From: Hygrocybe punicea
Taxonomy: Eukaryota; Basidiomycota; Agaricomycetes; Agaricales; Hygrophoraceae
Length of the DNA stretch: 64,000 nucleotides
NCBI GenBank assembly: GCA_963556145.1
Contig: OY744461.1
Coordinates: 5,714,891 to 5,778,890, forward strand
Direction of reading: 5' to 3'
The notes below the pieces were generated by a model, which ran no database searches, was not told the DNA's origin, and saw nothing but the letters and a program-made list of their open reading frames with translations. Positions 35,836 through 47,302 of the stretch are shown piece after piece (position 1 is the first letter of the stretch; each line of letters begins with the position of its first letter). Position numbers and translations under genes: made by a program.

Positions 35836-37179
35836 GGCGCTTAAGATGGTGATGTGAGAGTCCAGGTCTCTTAGTAAGGTAAGGAGCGGCTCTTTGTGGG
35901 CAAGTACTCATTTGTTTTTTCATTGGATGGATAGCAGGGATTGGCCTGCAGAGTGGATATGTGTTGCAGCAGCATCCAGCATGGATCTCATATGAGTAAC
36001 CTGGTTAGCATCCTGAATATTGAAGTTTTGGTCCACGTTGAGTGTCTCCTGAATGTTGAGCGTATGTTTCCTGATTTCATTGATAGTATTCAAGTCCTTC
36101 TTAATCCAACACTAGTGGGCTGAGTTGATGAGAATGTTGTAGGAGTAGACCCGCATGAAGACTGGGGAGGTGGTGATATCAGTGGGTCGGCAATATGGGC
36201 AGGACAAGTATGGATGATCGATGCAGAAAAACTGTCAAGAACAGCACAAATGCTACCAATGATGTCATGGAGGGGTAGAGTGATGATTGTAGTAGAATGC
36301 TGTTGTACAGGCTTGGAACTCATCATGAGAAGATCAAAGCTTGCTTGGCTGCTGGGTAACATCAAGTCCCCCATCCATCAATGTCATGGCCACCACAAGA
36401 TCAGCAAGATCACTTGTCTCATCCTAAGAAGTGTTGACATTGATAAAAAAAATAGAGGGATAGAAAGCATCAACTCACTGCATCCCCAATATGCAAAGCT
36501 GCTATCTTCTCAACTACACTAGATTCTTCGATAACAACACTGCATTTTTTTAAAAATAGCATGAGTTCAGAGAGTTGTCAGGATGTTACAGAACAATAAA
36601 AGTCATCTAGATTGAACCACACCTGCCAGACATTAAACATCTGGGTGACAGAGGCAAACACAATCCAATCATCATTTAAACATCAATCAGATGCACTGAG
36701 GTGTGGTGTTGAGAGAGGATGTGTCACGTGCCTATCCACATAAGGGTAAGCTATGTTCAAACTTTATGTTTATCACTGGCAACGAGACAACTGCCCAATG
36801 TTTAACATCAGGCAGATGGGCTATATGACATTTAAACGTCATTCAGCACATTTCCATGCCTGCACACTGCCTCTCTGATCCTGTTCTCTGTTTGATGTTT
36901 AACGTTGTACAGTTGGCATGTTACTTGTCCCTTTCTTAGCAATGAGAACAAATATTAAGATTGAGAACAGTACAGCATCATTACCACTACCTGAGGTGAA
37001 AAAACTTGGGGTGGTTGGGCACCAGGTAGGATCATAAATACCTGGGATCCCTAACACCTCATTTTCAACATGAAGGAGGTGTAGGGGTTGTAGTTGCTGT
37101 TACTAACATGTACTTATGAATTCTTTGCCATATGCCTGAAGTCATGAGTTTACCCTGGACTATCATTTACTATATCCAA
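35836..37179. other. Gene-poor spacer
   Basis: There is no supported gene. The first few hundred bases may be remnants of the Plavaka element 5' region. A single degenerate unit of the GC-rich Helitron minisatellite lies at about 37010-37100 (CTTGGGGTGGTTGGGCACC, then CACCTCATTTTCAACATG). Several TTTAAACRTC-like motifs recur around 36670-36900 without clear periodicity. Confidence 0.45.
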
Positions 37180-37184
37180 CAGTT

Positions 37185-37583
37185 TGTAATGTGATAGAAT
37201 AAGCCAAAGGTTTTACTTCACAAGATGGTTTTAGAGAAAGGGGCTTAGGTTCTGAAGGCAGTCAATCTTAGAGTAAGAGGAAGTGATTGAGTTGCAAGTT
37301 ATGCGAATTTAAAGTCTACAGTACATGCTGAAAGTAGACTACTTATATAGTTCAAGGAAGTGGTTATGTTATGAGGAAAGGGATAGGGGCTATGTGCTGG
37401 AGCATATGGTGATAAGGGATGAAACATATATGAAAGGAGATAACATACAGCATTTGTCGTATGATATGACTAAGTGGAGGGAAAAGGCAGCACATATGTG
37501 AAAGGAATGACTAAGGACAGTGGAAGAGGAGAGGAAAAGGAAAAAGGAAAAAGTAAGCACATCTTAGCTAAGAAATCATAACA
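37185..37583 (-). repeat. 3' LTR
   Basis: A 399-bp LTR, uninterrupted. It shows the pre-insertion state of the site where the 3.8-kb Helitron sits in the other LTR: GGTGATAAGGGATG here against GGTGA | element | TAAGGG there. Confidence 0.9.
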
Positions 37584-37831
37584 CTCTACTGGCCTAAGAG
37601 ACATACAACCACATATAATTCTTCAACGTCCAACCAAGATACTGCTCACAGTCGCAGAGGAGAGAGGGAGGAAGATTATCCTTGCAACAAAGCCCATAAA
37701 TCTGATCAAAGGTCGATTGCTGTAAGGCATGGCATCATAGTCGGTCACTGTCATCACATTGGAAGCATGGAAAGGGGCACAAATGAGAATGAGAATGTGA
37801 ATGTGAATGTGAATGAGAACGAGAACGACCT

Positions 37832-38693
37832 CTACAGGGAAAGGGTGTGATCGGAAGGGAAGGAAGTGGAGCAGGAGTGTTCATCGAAGTCACCATTGAG
37901 GGGAATGTAAAAAGTGTTAGGCGGCAAAGAAGAAGGAGAGGGAGGAGAGGGGAAGATGAGATGAGCAGTAGCAATGAACTCAGCAAAAGGATCATCATTA
38001 TTCATGCATGACACATCATAGTCTTCTGCATTGTCTGTGATCTCCATAAAATCTTCTTGCTCGTTGGTTACCTCGATTGAGTGTCCATGGTTGGTATGGA
38101 CTGACAGGGGGCATGAGGAGGAAATTTCCATCACAGGCCTTGATGCAACGGTACAGGAATTCATTGTCAGCAAAACCAAGGGGACGGGTAAAACTTCATT
38201 GCCAGAATTCAGCGGGGAGGTTGACTTTGATATGGTGGTTAGGAAAGAATTTGTCGAGGATGGATTGAAGGGAGGCCAGGAGATTGATGATGTAAACAAC
38301 CTTATGATAGGTCCAAAGAAGGAGAAAGGATTGTTGGAGCAAATGCAGGACATAGTTGAGATGTGCGACACCAGGGGCTTCAGAATGGACGAGGGGAATG
38401 AAGATGGGGGAACACCACTGGGTTAACACGAACCAGAGAGGAGGACATTCAGGCCAAGCAGAAGGATCGTCCCAAAGATGTTCGGGGGGCCAATCATAGT
38501 CACGATGAGTGGTATGGTACATATACCATGGGATGACCAACCGAGGAGAGGTGGGACAAGGATCGTCGTCGATACAGTCAAGATGAATAGAGAATTGGAA
38601 GCAACAATACTTGGTGAGAATACATTTAGAATGACGAAGGGAAAGTCCTAAGTCAAGGTGATGAAAGCGGGGAATAATGTTGTAGAGGTGCAA
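37832..38693 (-). pseudogene. Accessory ORF region between chromodomain and 3' LTR
   Basis: Two overlapping open frames (38693-38196 and 38371-37832) lie downstream of the integrase. The first has an aromatic-rich segment YDWPPEHLWDDP and then PPLWFVLTQW. The second is Ser/Pro-rich with an acidic stretch. I do not recognise a function. The position suggests an extra retrotransposon ORF split by a frameshift near 38.2-38.37 kb. Expression is unknown. Confidence 0.45.
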
Positions 38694-38773
38694 CGCAATG
38701 ATGGGCAGAAGGCAAAAGAGCGAAGAAGGCAGAAAAAAGATGTCAGAGTTTATATAGGAAATTGGTAATTACA

Positions 38774-39309
38774 TCACATGTTGTTTCTTCGGTCTTCATA
38801 TTCTAGAATGGCATCACGTGCATGATGCAAATTGGAAAGAGGTTCCCAAGTATTTTCATTGGTGGAGTAGCCTTTCCATTTCACGAGGTATTCCTTCTTG
38901 TGGCGGCGATAACAGTGATAGATGACGGTTTCAACTTCGTATTCCTCATGTTCATCAATGATATCGGGAGGGGGACGTAAGTTGTCATCTGTCACAGGAG
39001 GATGTAACTGTTCATCAACAATAGCTGGTTGCAATAGGGAAACGTGAAATACTGGGTGAATCTTCCAGAAACGTGGAAGTTGGAGTTTATAGGCCACAGG
39101 AGAGATGCGGTCGATGATGGGGAAGGGTCCAGTGCGTCGAACATCTAGCCTGTTCGTCGGTCGTCCAGTGTTGAGGTTCCGTATGTCCAACCAAACAAGT
39201 TGTCCAATATCGAAGGTGATATGTTTACATTTTCTATCAGTGAAGTGCTTCATGTCATCAGCAGTTCGTTGTAAGGAGAGACTTGCGGCGTATTGTGTAT
39301 TGTGTAGGG
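38774..39309 (-). pseudogene. Integrase C-terminus and chromodomain
   Basis: This continues the integrase after the hAT insertion: TLHNTQYAASLSLQ, then the DIRNL...GPFPI...AYKLQLP beta-barrel region and HPVFHVSLLQP. A chromodomain follows (YEVETVIYH, YLVKWKGYSTNENTWEP). In chromoviruses this domain guides integration to heterochromatin. The chromodomain itself is intact. The upstream integrase is separated by 1.17 kb of hAT sequence. Confidence 0.9.
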
Positions 39310-40478
39310 TAGTGTTGCCGTGGTTTGGTTCCAAACCTACCTGAACCCGGTTCAATCCCCGAACTGAACCATAGGTTCAGTCTAAGTTCAGCCAAGTGCT
39401 GAACTGGACCATGGGTTCGGTTCCAGGTTTCAAGGCCTGCTGGATTTCCTGAACAGCTCCAAACCGCGTCCAAACCGCGAACGTGGATATTTTTAAGGTA
39501 TTTATTTCATTTGTTTTTTGTATTTCTTTACTTACTATTTCATGTTAAATGGTATCATGTGACCGGCCGTGACCATGTAGCTTTCACGCAGCAACATCAA
39601 TGCGGGTTGAATGTGTTCATCAAGGTAAGTTTTGATTTTTTCTTAACTTTACTATTGTTATTTGCAACAGGCAACTCAACCGCGACCACATCATGACCAC
39701 ACCCAGTTTGGCACAAGCTGAATGCCAATGCCATCGCAATGCCAATGGACATGGGACAGCCGCAACACCACCACCACCACCACCAGCGGCGGCAATGGAA
39801 ACGGCAATGGCAATGGCAACCAGGCAACGACAATGGCAATGGCCAGCAGCAGCAGCAACAGCAGAAGCAGCAGCGCCGGCAGCAATGGCAGCAGCAGCAG
39901 TGGCAGCGGCAGCGGCAACAGCAAAGCCATCCAACATCACCATCAGTGGCGGCAACAACAATGGCAATGACAACCACGATGGCCAGCAGCAGCAACAGCA
40001 GCAGCAGCAATGGCAACAGCAGCAGCAGGAGCACCAGCAGCAGCAGCAGCAGCAACTGCAACGACAGCAGCAGCAGCGCCGGCAGCAATGGCATTGGCAG
40101 CAGCAGCAGTGCCGGCAGCAACGGAAATGGCAACAGCAGCAGCAGCACCAGCAATGCCAGGCAGGGACCATGGGACAAGACCCCCCATCCCTCCACATCC
40201 CTTTGGGACACTGGAGGGCTCCCCCACACCCATCTACCTAGCGATATGCAGCGCCATATCTATTGATATGTGCCTGCCATTCGCGAGGAGAATGGAGCTC
40301 ATGGGAGCCCACCTCGGTCTGGGTTTCAGACCGCATCTGAACCCAGACTGAATGCGGCAAGACGGTTTGATGCTGTCTGGGTCCAGGTTTGGCCATGCAC
40401 CAAACCAGACCCGAAGTTCAGTTCACGGTTCTGCCAAAAAAGGTCGGAACTGGACCGAACTGAACTTCGGCAACACTA
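39310..40478. mobile_element. hAT-like non-autonomous element 1
   Basis: A 1169-bp element with ends TAGTGTTGCCG and CGGCAACACTA and an 8-bp duplication GTGTAGGG at 39302-39309 and 40479-40486, typical of hAT. The interior is a CAG/CAA/GGC-rich block (about 39690-40160) preceded by an intron-like segment (GTAAGT near 39624 to TTGCAACAG near 39670). No transposase is seen. The glutamine- or leucine-rich open frames are repeat translations. It interrupts the integrase ORF in frame. Confidence 0.9.
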
Positions 40479-40486
40479 GTGTAGGG

Positions 40487-41130
40487 TCATGAGAAAATCA
40501 TTAGTGGAAGAATGCAAGTGGTTGTTATAGGAGAACTCAGCCTGTGATAACCATTCAGACCAATTGGATTGCATGAAGTTGGTGTAGAGCCAGGGGTATT
40601 GTTCCAGTTCCTGATTAGTGCATTCTGTTTGGCCATCAGCTGTGAATTTTGCTGCAAATTGCGTTCCACGATCAGAAACGATCTTTTTAGGCCATCCATG
40701 CGAATTCCAGATGTGATCTCAAAAAAGTCATGCTACGCCTTCAGCAGAGAGTGCCGAAGTTGTAGGTATGAAATGAGCACGTTTTGTAAAGCGATCGACA
40801 ATGACAAAGATTGCATTGAATCTGAAAGAAAGTGGTAACTGTGTTATAAAGTCCACAGTGATTTCTTCCCATGCTGTGGAAGCAGGAGGAAGAGGATGTA
40901 ATAGTCCTGTAGGATGTGAACGTAGAATCTTAGTATGTTGACAATCAGGACAGGAGGCAATAAAATTAGAAATATCTCGATGAAGTGATTCCCAGACATA
41001 ATCGTGGGAGATTAGGTTGCATGTCTTTTCTATTCCAGGATGCCCAGCATGAGGCGGTGAATGAGCCAAATGAATAATCTTAGTGCACAGAGAAACAACC
41101 TCGGGCACAACTATATGTTCTCGGGCATTG
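40487..41130 (-). pseudogene. Integrase zinc-binding and core fragments
   Basis: The HHCC zinc domain is visible (HLAHSPPHAGHPGIEKT ... CPDCQ), as are the first core Asp in ITVDFITQLP and DRFTKRAHFIP. A stop near 40728 ends the frame. The rest of the core (SDRGTQF and later) continues in another frame to 40487, so at least one frameshift is present. It joins directly to an RT fragment upstream because of a deletion. Confidence 0.85.
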
Positions 41131-41483
41131 CAGAGTCCAAACAACATAACGGTAGGTTCGAAGAGACCATGATTCATGATAAAGGCAGCCTTCCATACGT
41201 CTTCTTCCTTAATCTGAATATTATTGTATCCCCAGCAAATGTCGATAACGGTAAAATGTTTCGCTGTTTGGAATTTTGGTTGTTGGAGGATTTCGGAAAG
41301 AAGTGGGGGAGGGTAATGATCGTGAATGGTGTGAGCATTGAGATAGCAATAATCCTGAATGGGACAAAGTCCAGGATCTGAGCCTAGAGCGTTAATTTCT
41401 TCACCTTTGTTCACAAAGAAAAAGGGTGCGGCTTGGGGGGATTTCAGGGGGCGAATACATCCTGTTGAAAGATTTTCATCCAA
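41130..41483 (-). pseudogene. Reverse transcriptase fragment
   Basis: Only the first part of the polymerase remains: GCIRPLKSPQAAPFFFVNK, then CYLNAHTIHDHYPPP and FTVIDICWGYNNIQIKEED. The Tyr-x-Asp-Asp active site and RNase H are missing, and the frame runs straight into integrase at REHIVVPEV. This is an internal deletion of at least several hundred codons relative to the family. Confidence 0.9.
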
Positions 41484-41507
41484 GAATTTATCGAGTTCGA
41501 CTTTCTC

Positions 41508-42227
41508 TCAAGGAGACCACTTGCCCTGTTGGGGTTTGAAGGAATCTTTAAGGTTGATGGCGTGATCGAATTCAGAATGGGGAGGAAGTTGGCCAAAATG
41601 TTGTTTGAGAAAAACATCCGAATAATTCCAATACTTCTCTGGTATAAATGCCTTCATATCTTCTTCAACAATAGTATGACGAGACGTATCTCCAAGGAAA
41701 ATGCCATTAATAGTTTGTAGAATTTGATCTTGGGAAAAGGAAAAGTAATTAGAATCAGAGGCGAGATCGAGTGAAGCAATGTATTCTTCATAAGAGTCCG
41801 ATTGCAAGTTGATCCTGTTTTCATACATCGAATCCACAGTCAGGGATGTCGAGGGAATTCTGGTTTGAAATATTTCAAGGGTTTTCTCTATAACACCGGT
41901 GTATGGATTGTGTTTTTGAATCCAAGGAAAGCTGAGAATGACGTCGAAATCACCTAGCGAGGAAATCTCAAGTGTAAGGCGTTCATGGTAAGATGGTGGT
42001 GCATAAAGACTGATGTCACAGAATTTATCAATAGGTCCATCTTGGTTAGGCATCCTATCGATATTACATATGGGTATTGGTTCTTTCAAATACAAGAAGG
42101 AAAGGGAGTTGTTTTCCACGAAATGGTGGTTGATGAAACAGCCAGAAGCGCCTGTGTTGATTAAAATGCAAATGGGGAATTGTTCTCCAGTGTCAGTGGT
42201 TTCAAGCCATAGATTGACAATTAACAT
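41508..42227 (-). pseudogene. Retropepsin-like protease region
   Basis: The aspartic protease signature is present as LINTGASGCFI, where the family has Asp-Thr/Ser-Gly: the catalytic Asp is replaced by Asn. The downstream flap and hydrophobic segments and the linker to RT (HFGQLPPHSEFDHAI) are kept. The product would lack protease activity. A stop separates it from the RT fragment. Confidence 0.8.
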
Positions 42228-42350
42228 TTCATTGGAAGAGTGTAAAGAACCAAGACAATGATAGAATTGTTCGTCATTATCTTTACAAAGATCCAGAGTA
42301 GTCGAAGAATCTGAATCTGAAATATCTAATATCCCTCATGTACAAGTTTG

Positions 42351-43824
42351 TTAGAGGGCCATCTTGTCTGCAGAGCTCATTGTAGACACACCCAATGTGA
42401 GATAAATATCGTCCTTGTCCTTTGCCAAAGAAGTTCCTGAAGTTCCTTGTTCTCCATCCCTAGTTACTGCGTGAATGTTGTGAGGACGTTTTCCTCGACC
42501 ACGAGAGGAGCGGTTGATGCTGGTTGTTGTTGCGCGATGATGAAGCGATGGAGGAAGAAGCATGAGTAGGACAATTGTTAGCCCAATGTTCTTTTGAGCC
42601 ACAAACAATACATTGTCCTGCAGCTTTCCTCTGTGCGGCAATAACGGGGTCAACCGATTCCGATTTAATGCATGTAGAAGTTGAAGACAAAGTGGTGGGA
42701 GTATGGTTCTTTGAAGCAGTAGAGGGAAAGGTGGAAGCTTTAGGGGTTTCCTTCTTTTTACCAGTAGATTTTGAGGAAGGAGAAACAGTTGCAAGATATT
42801 CACGATATTGTTGATCAAATCGACTAGCGTATTGTTTTGATTCCCAAAGGGTGGTAGGCATGACTGCAAGGGCAAATATTTTCGAAATGATCGCTTGGTT
42901 TAATCCATCCTTAAAACTTCCAATGAGGGCTTGATCGTTAAAGCCAGTAAGCGTCTTGTATTCTTCAAAATGAACAATATATTCATTGACGGTATCCTTG
43001 CTTTGCTTATTGTTGTTGTCATGTGACTTGGCACTTGCCGCTTTTGAATATATTATTGAGAGGGTACTTCAAAGAGCTGTAGCTCACTCAATTGTGAATG
43101 GTTTGCTCAGAAAATTTAAATGTGAAGTATTTAGTAGTATAGCTAGGTGCAGCTGACAGGTGGGGCCATAATTTAAAGTATATAAAAAGTCAACTTTATT
43201 CACTGCTAACTCTGGAAATTTTGATTTTTTATATGCTTTAAATTATGACTCCACCTGTCAGCTGCACCTAGCTATACTACTAAATTCCTCACATTTAAAA
43301 TTTCAGAGCAAACCATTCACAATTGAGTGAGCTACAGCTCTTTGAAGTACCCTCTCAATAACATGTTCAAAAGCGGCAACCACCAAGTCACGGGACAACA
43401 ACAATAACCTGTTTTATCTTCAAGCGAGCCGTTGCTTCTCGATCGACATCTCCAAAGGCGGAATGAATATCCATTTCAAAGTTTGCCCAAGTGTAGGTGG
43501 TGAAAGCAGGACTCTGGACCTTGTTTTCGGCCCAAGGTAGAGCACCACCAGACTTCATGTACGATAAACCCAAAAGAACCTTTTGCGAGTCTGTGTATGC
43601 TTGCGCACGAAGGAAGACATCACATTGATGAAGGAACTTTTCGATGTTTTTGGGTTTACCATTGAAGTCATCTGGTTTCGTGATTTGGTTGGAAGCAAGA
43701 AGTAGATGGAATAGGATCAGGGAAGCGAGGCAAAGAAGAGCCAAAACCTGTGGATGTAGCAGCAGATTAGGATCAAGTGCGAGGAGGTATGGTGGGCAAG
43801 CAGAAGTGAAGGAGACTTTAAATC
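42351..43824 (-). pseudogene. Gag with zinc knuckle, interrupted
   Basis: The N-terminal capsid-like part is 43834-43400 (FLRAQAYTDSQKVLLGLSYM, ANFEMDIHSAFGD). After a 0.4-kb fold-back insertion it resumes with KDTVNEYIVHFEEYK and FNDQALIGSFKDGL. The CCHC knuckle CIVCGSKEHWANNC is near 42600. The C-terminus is Ser-rich. It packages RNA in intact elements; here it is split by the insertion and frame changes. Confidence 0.85.
43007..43407. mobile_element. Fold-back (MITE-like) insertion in gag
   Basis: Inverted arms of about 150 bases run inward from TTATTGTTGTTGTC and its mirror GACAACAACAATAA, including TTGCCGCTTTTGAA and GAGAGGGTACTTCAAAGAGC on both sides. It is non-coding. The exact outer limit is uncertain because the outermost inverted bases overlap gag codons. 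Confidence 0.75.
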
Positions 43825-44663
43825 TGTAGTGCAATGGAATAAGCCAAAGGTTTTACTTCACAAGATGATTTTTAGAGAAAGGGGCTTAGGTTCCAAAGGC
43901 AGTCAATCTTAGAGTAAGAGGAAGTGATTGAGTTGCAAGTTATGCAAAATTTAAAGTCTACAGTACATGCTGAAAGTAGACTACTTATATAGTTCAAGGA
44001 AGTGGCTATGTTATGAGGAAAGGGATAGGGGCTATGCACCGGAGCATATGGTGATTACGAGTTCTTCCATTTATGGAAAACTCGTTCTTATAAACCCGGT
44101 TTTCAGCCATTGAGGTGATTCATTCATTCATCTCAGGGACTGAGGGAAAATTGCGTCCCAATATGGCAACTGAGTTCAAAATCCCGTTTGACTGGTTTCA
44201 TTCCAGAATTCAGAGCCTCTATTGACTTGCACACTGCATAGACTGTCACCAGATTTGACGAGGAGGATGTCATGGGGACTGTCCTGCTGGAAAAAAAATA
44301 TGGAGGGGATCTGGTATGATTTGGGCTCTCTGTGAGCCATCTTTTGCCAAGGAAATGAGTATAGATGCAATAACTAATGTTATACTGCCAATAAAAATGT
44401 GGTAATTTCTAACTGTATTTTAGTGTATGTCTGGGTCACTTTTGTCCACTGAAGGCAGTTGTAAAATGTGATATCTGAGTCTCTAGAATGCAAACAAGCA
44501 AGAGTGGTCCGGAGTTGTGGCTGAAATTAGAGCGGAGTCTTAAATATACAGTGAGAGCTTTCGAGCTCAGATGAGTGCACAAACCTTCTGTTGCTCAACA
44601 GCAACATCGTTGAGGGGGTGGTGTAACAGAGGTATGGACGTAGTTTTATTGTCCTTGGTCTAG

Positions 44664-45920
44664 TACTGATGTCTGTACCCCCCGCAACCCGTTTCCATCG
44701 AAAACCAGGGGTCGGGAGGTCTGAGGACCTCACATTCCCGCCTTGTGCCCAACCAGCGCCCCCCAACGTTTTCAACCACCAGGACGCCCCACCCCGCCGC
44801 GTTTTCGACCATCCCCGGCCAGTCTAGACCCCCCGCACCTCGTTCCCGTTGAAAACGAGGAGTCGGGGGGTCCCAGGCCCTCACGATCCAGCTATCTGCC
44901 CAACAACCAACATCCCCCTTTTTCAACCACCAGGACAGCCCGTCCCGCCGCGTTTTCGACCACCCCCGGCCAGGCTACACCCCCCGGACCTCGTTCGCGT
45001 TGAAAACGCGCGAGTGGGGGGTCTCAAAACCTCGCGATCCGGCTGTCTGCCCCACCACCACCACCCGCCCTTTTTCTACCAACAGGACACCCGGTCCAGC
45101 CCCGTTGTCGACCATCCCCGGCCAGTCTAGACCCCCCGCACCTCGTTCCCGTTGAAAACGAGAAGTCGGGGGGTCTCCGGCCCTCGCATTCCGCCTGTCT
45201 GCCCAGCCAGCAACACCCCCCCTTTTTCATCCCCCAGGACAGCCCGTCCCGCGACTTTTTCGACCACCCCCGGCTAGGCTACACCCCCCACACCTCGTTC
45301 GCGTCGAAAACGAGGGGTCGGAGGGTCTCCGGCCCTCGCATTCCGGCTGTCTGCCCAACCAGCAACCCCCCCTTTTTTCATCCCCCGGGGACGCCCCATC
45401 CCGTCCGGTTTTCGATCACCCCCGGCTAGGTTACACCCCCCGCACCTCGTTCGCGTCGAAAACGAGGGGTCGGGGGGTCTCCGGCCCTCGCATTCCGCCT
45501 GTCTGCTCAACCGGTAACCCCCCCCCCCTTTTCATCCCCCGGGACGCCCCACCCTGTACGGTTTTCGATCACCCCCGACCAGTGCACACCCCCCGCACCT
45601 CGTTCGCGTCGACCACGAGGGGTCGGGGGGTCTCAGGCCCTCGCGATCCGGCATTCTGCCCAACCACCACCACCCTCCCTTTTTCTACCTCCAGGACACC
45701 CGTTTTCGACCACCCCCGGCCAGTCTACACCCCCCAGACCTCGTTCGCGTTGAAAATGAGGGGTCGGGGGGGTCTCAGGCCCTCGGATTCCGGCTGTCTG
45801 CCCAACCACCCCCCCCCCCCGTTTTCACTCACCATGTCACCCCGTCCCACACCCCTCATCTAGATCCCCGTACCCTGTTTCTCTTGAAAACGCGAAGTTG
45901 GGGGTGTCAGGCCTTCCATT
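44664..45920. repeat. 152-bp GC-rich minisatellite, copy 2 element
   Basis: Same array as 10385-11640 with the same unit order. It differs by single-base changes and one C-run length. Confidence 0.9.
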
Positions 45921-47002
45921 TTTGACTCATATATTTACTTATATTTAATTATTAAATAGAAATTAAATATTATATAACCAATTTCCAAATTTATCTTTGA
46001 AATCTTAAATGCTACACTTGTAACACATCATCTGCTAGTGCATAACATGCTATTCTACTGTGTTGTGTTCCTACTGCTCCTGCTGTTCCCCATTCCCTCT
46101 GGTCTCAACAGTTCTCATGTCTGTTTTACAGTTCCTTTCTTGTTGTCAGTGACACATTCTGACCATTCATTTAACTTGTGTTGCATGACAGGCCAATGTG
46201 AATGCCAATGCATCATTGCATATGTGATTTCTTCACAAAGACGGGTTGGTTTATCTGACCATTGATTGAAGCACCAGAAATCTCTGGTGGCCTTGTTTAC
46301 ACCGTACATGGCTCGGTCCACTATGTAATGTTTCAATTATCCGTAAGGTAGGTGTCATCCATAATCTGCAAAGATCACGTGCCAAGTGTGACAGAGCCCA
46401 GAATGGAAGGTACACGGTCAACAAAGCCAATAAACGCGCTTTTACCAAGATTAGGATCAATTTCAACTAAAAGCTCTCCTGTCAATCTTAGATATATACA
46501 TACGTCACGTATATATCAATTTATTTTCAAAAAATATCACAATCTCCATAACTAGTTCACTGAACTATAGTAATCCCCTCTGTAGTTGTGTGCCTCATGC
46601 CATAAAAAAAGTGGAGAGCACTATCCTCCATTGATAATCTCCAGATATGGTCAAAAACAAAAATCTAACAATCTAACAAGGTAGAGAAGGAATAATAATG
46701 AGGCCAGGGATTCCAACAAAAAGAAAGTATGCCTTGATTTTCAATAACATACACAAACAAAGCGACTCAAAACCTTGCAAATCAAACTCCTCAGCACAGA
46801 CATCACCGATTGCTGCAAAAACTTGGGATCTCACCCTTAGTAATATCTAAAACACTTCTCAGGAAGCTAATTTTTGTATTTCCTCCTAGATGTCTTGCAA
46901 ATCGAATTCCAGAGTCATTCATTCCTCATTTGATTGTGCATTGTCACAAAAAGATCACATCATGTGATCTTTGCAGATTATGGATGACACCTACCTTACC
47001 AT

Positions 47003-47302
47003 ATACTATACAAAACACCTGAGTTGCTGGTATTAGAATATCCCAACATAAACATGATTACCAGCCATCAAATAACTGTAAATGTAAATGACAAGTCAGT
47101 AAATTTGTATCTAAGAGGTATTGTATATGTTGGAGGATATCACTCTACATCTCAATTCATATCAGAAGATGGCACAATTTGGTATCATGATGGTATGACA
47201 ACTGGAGCAACATGTAAGCAAAATGGCCACATTGGTATGATGTTGGATGATGATTTTAAAAGATATGAAAATAAAATTCTTGTGCTAGCAGTTTATGCAT
47301 GA
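47003..47302 (+). pseudogene. RepHel C-terminal fragment in copy 2
   Basis: Copy of 12723-13022: the same 92 residues of the peptidase-like C-terminus, with the same upstream single-base deletion. It is preceded by the second copy of the TIR element (about 46340-47002). Confidence 0.85.

Noticed and set aside
36090..36374. 94-codon minus-strand frame upstream of the Plavaka relic
   Set aside because: Low-complexity Ser/Pro/Thr composition, no recognised motif, and not in frame with the transposase.
39597..40266. Leu/Cys-, Gln- and Ala-rich open frames in all frames of the hAT interior
   Set aside because: They are translations of CAG/CAA/GGC triplet repeats in every frame. No conserved start or domain.
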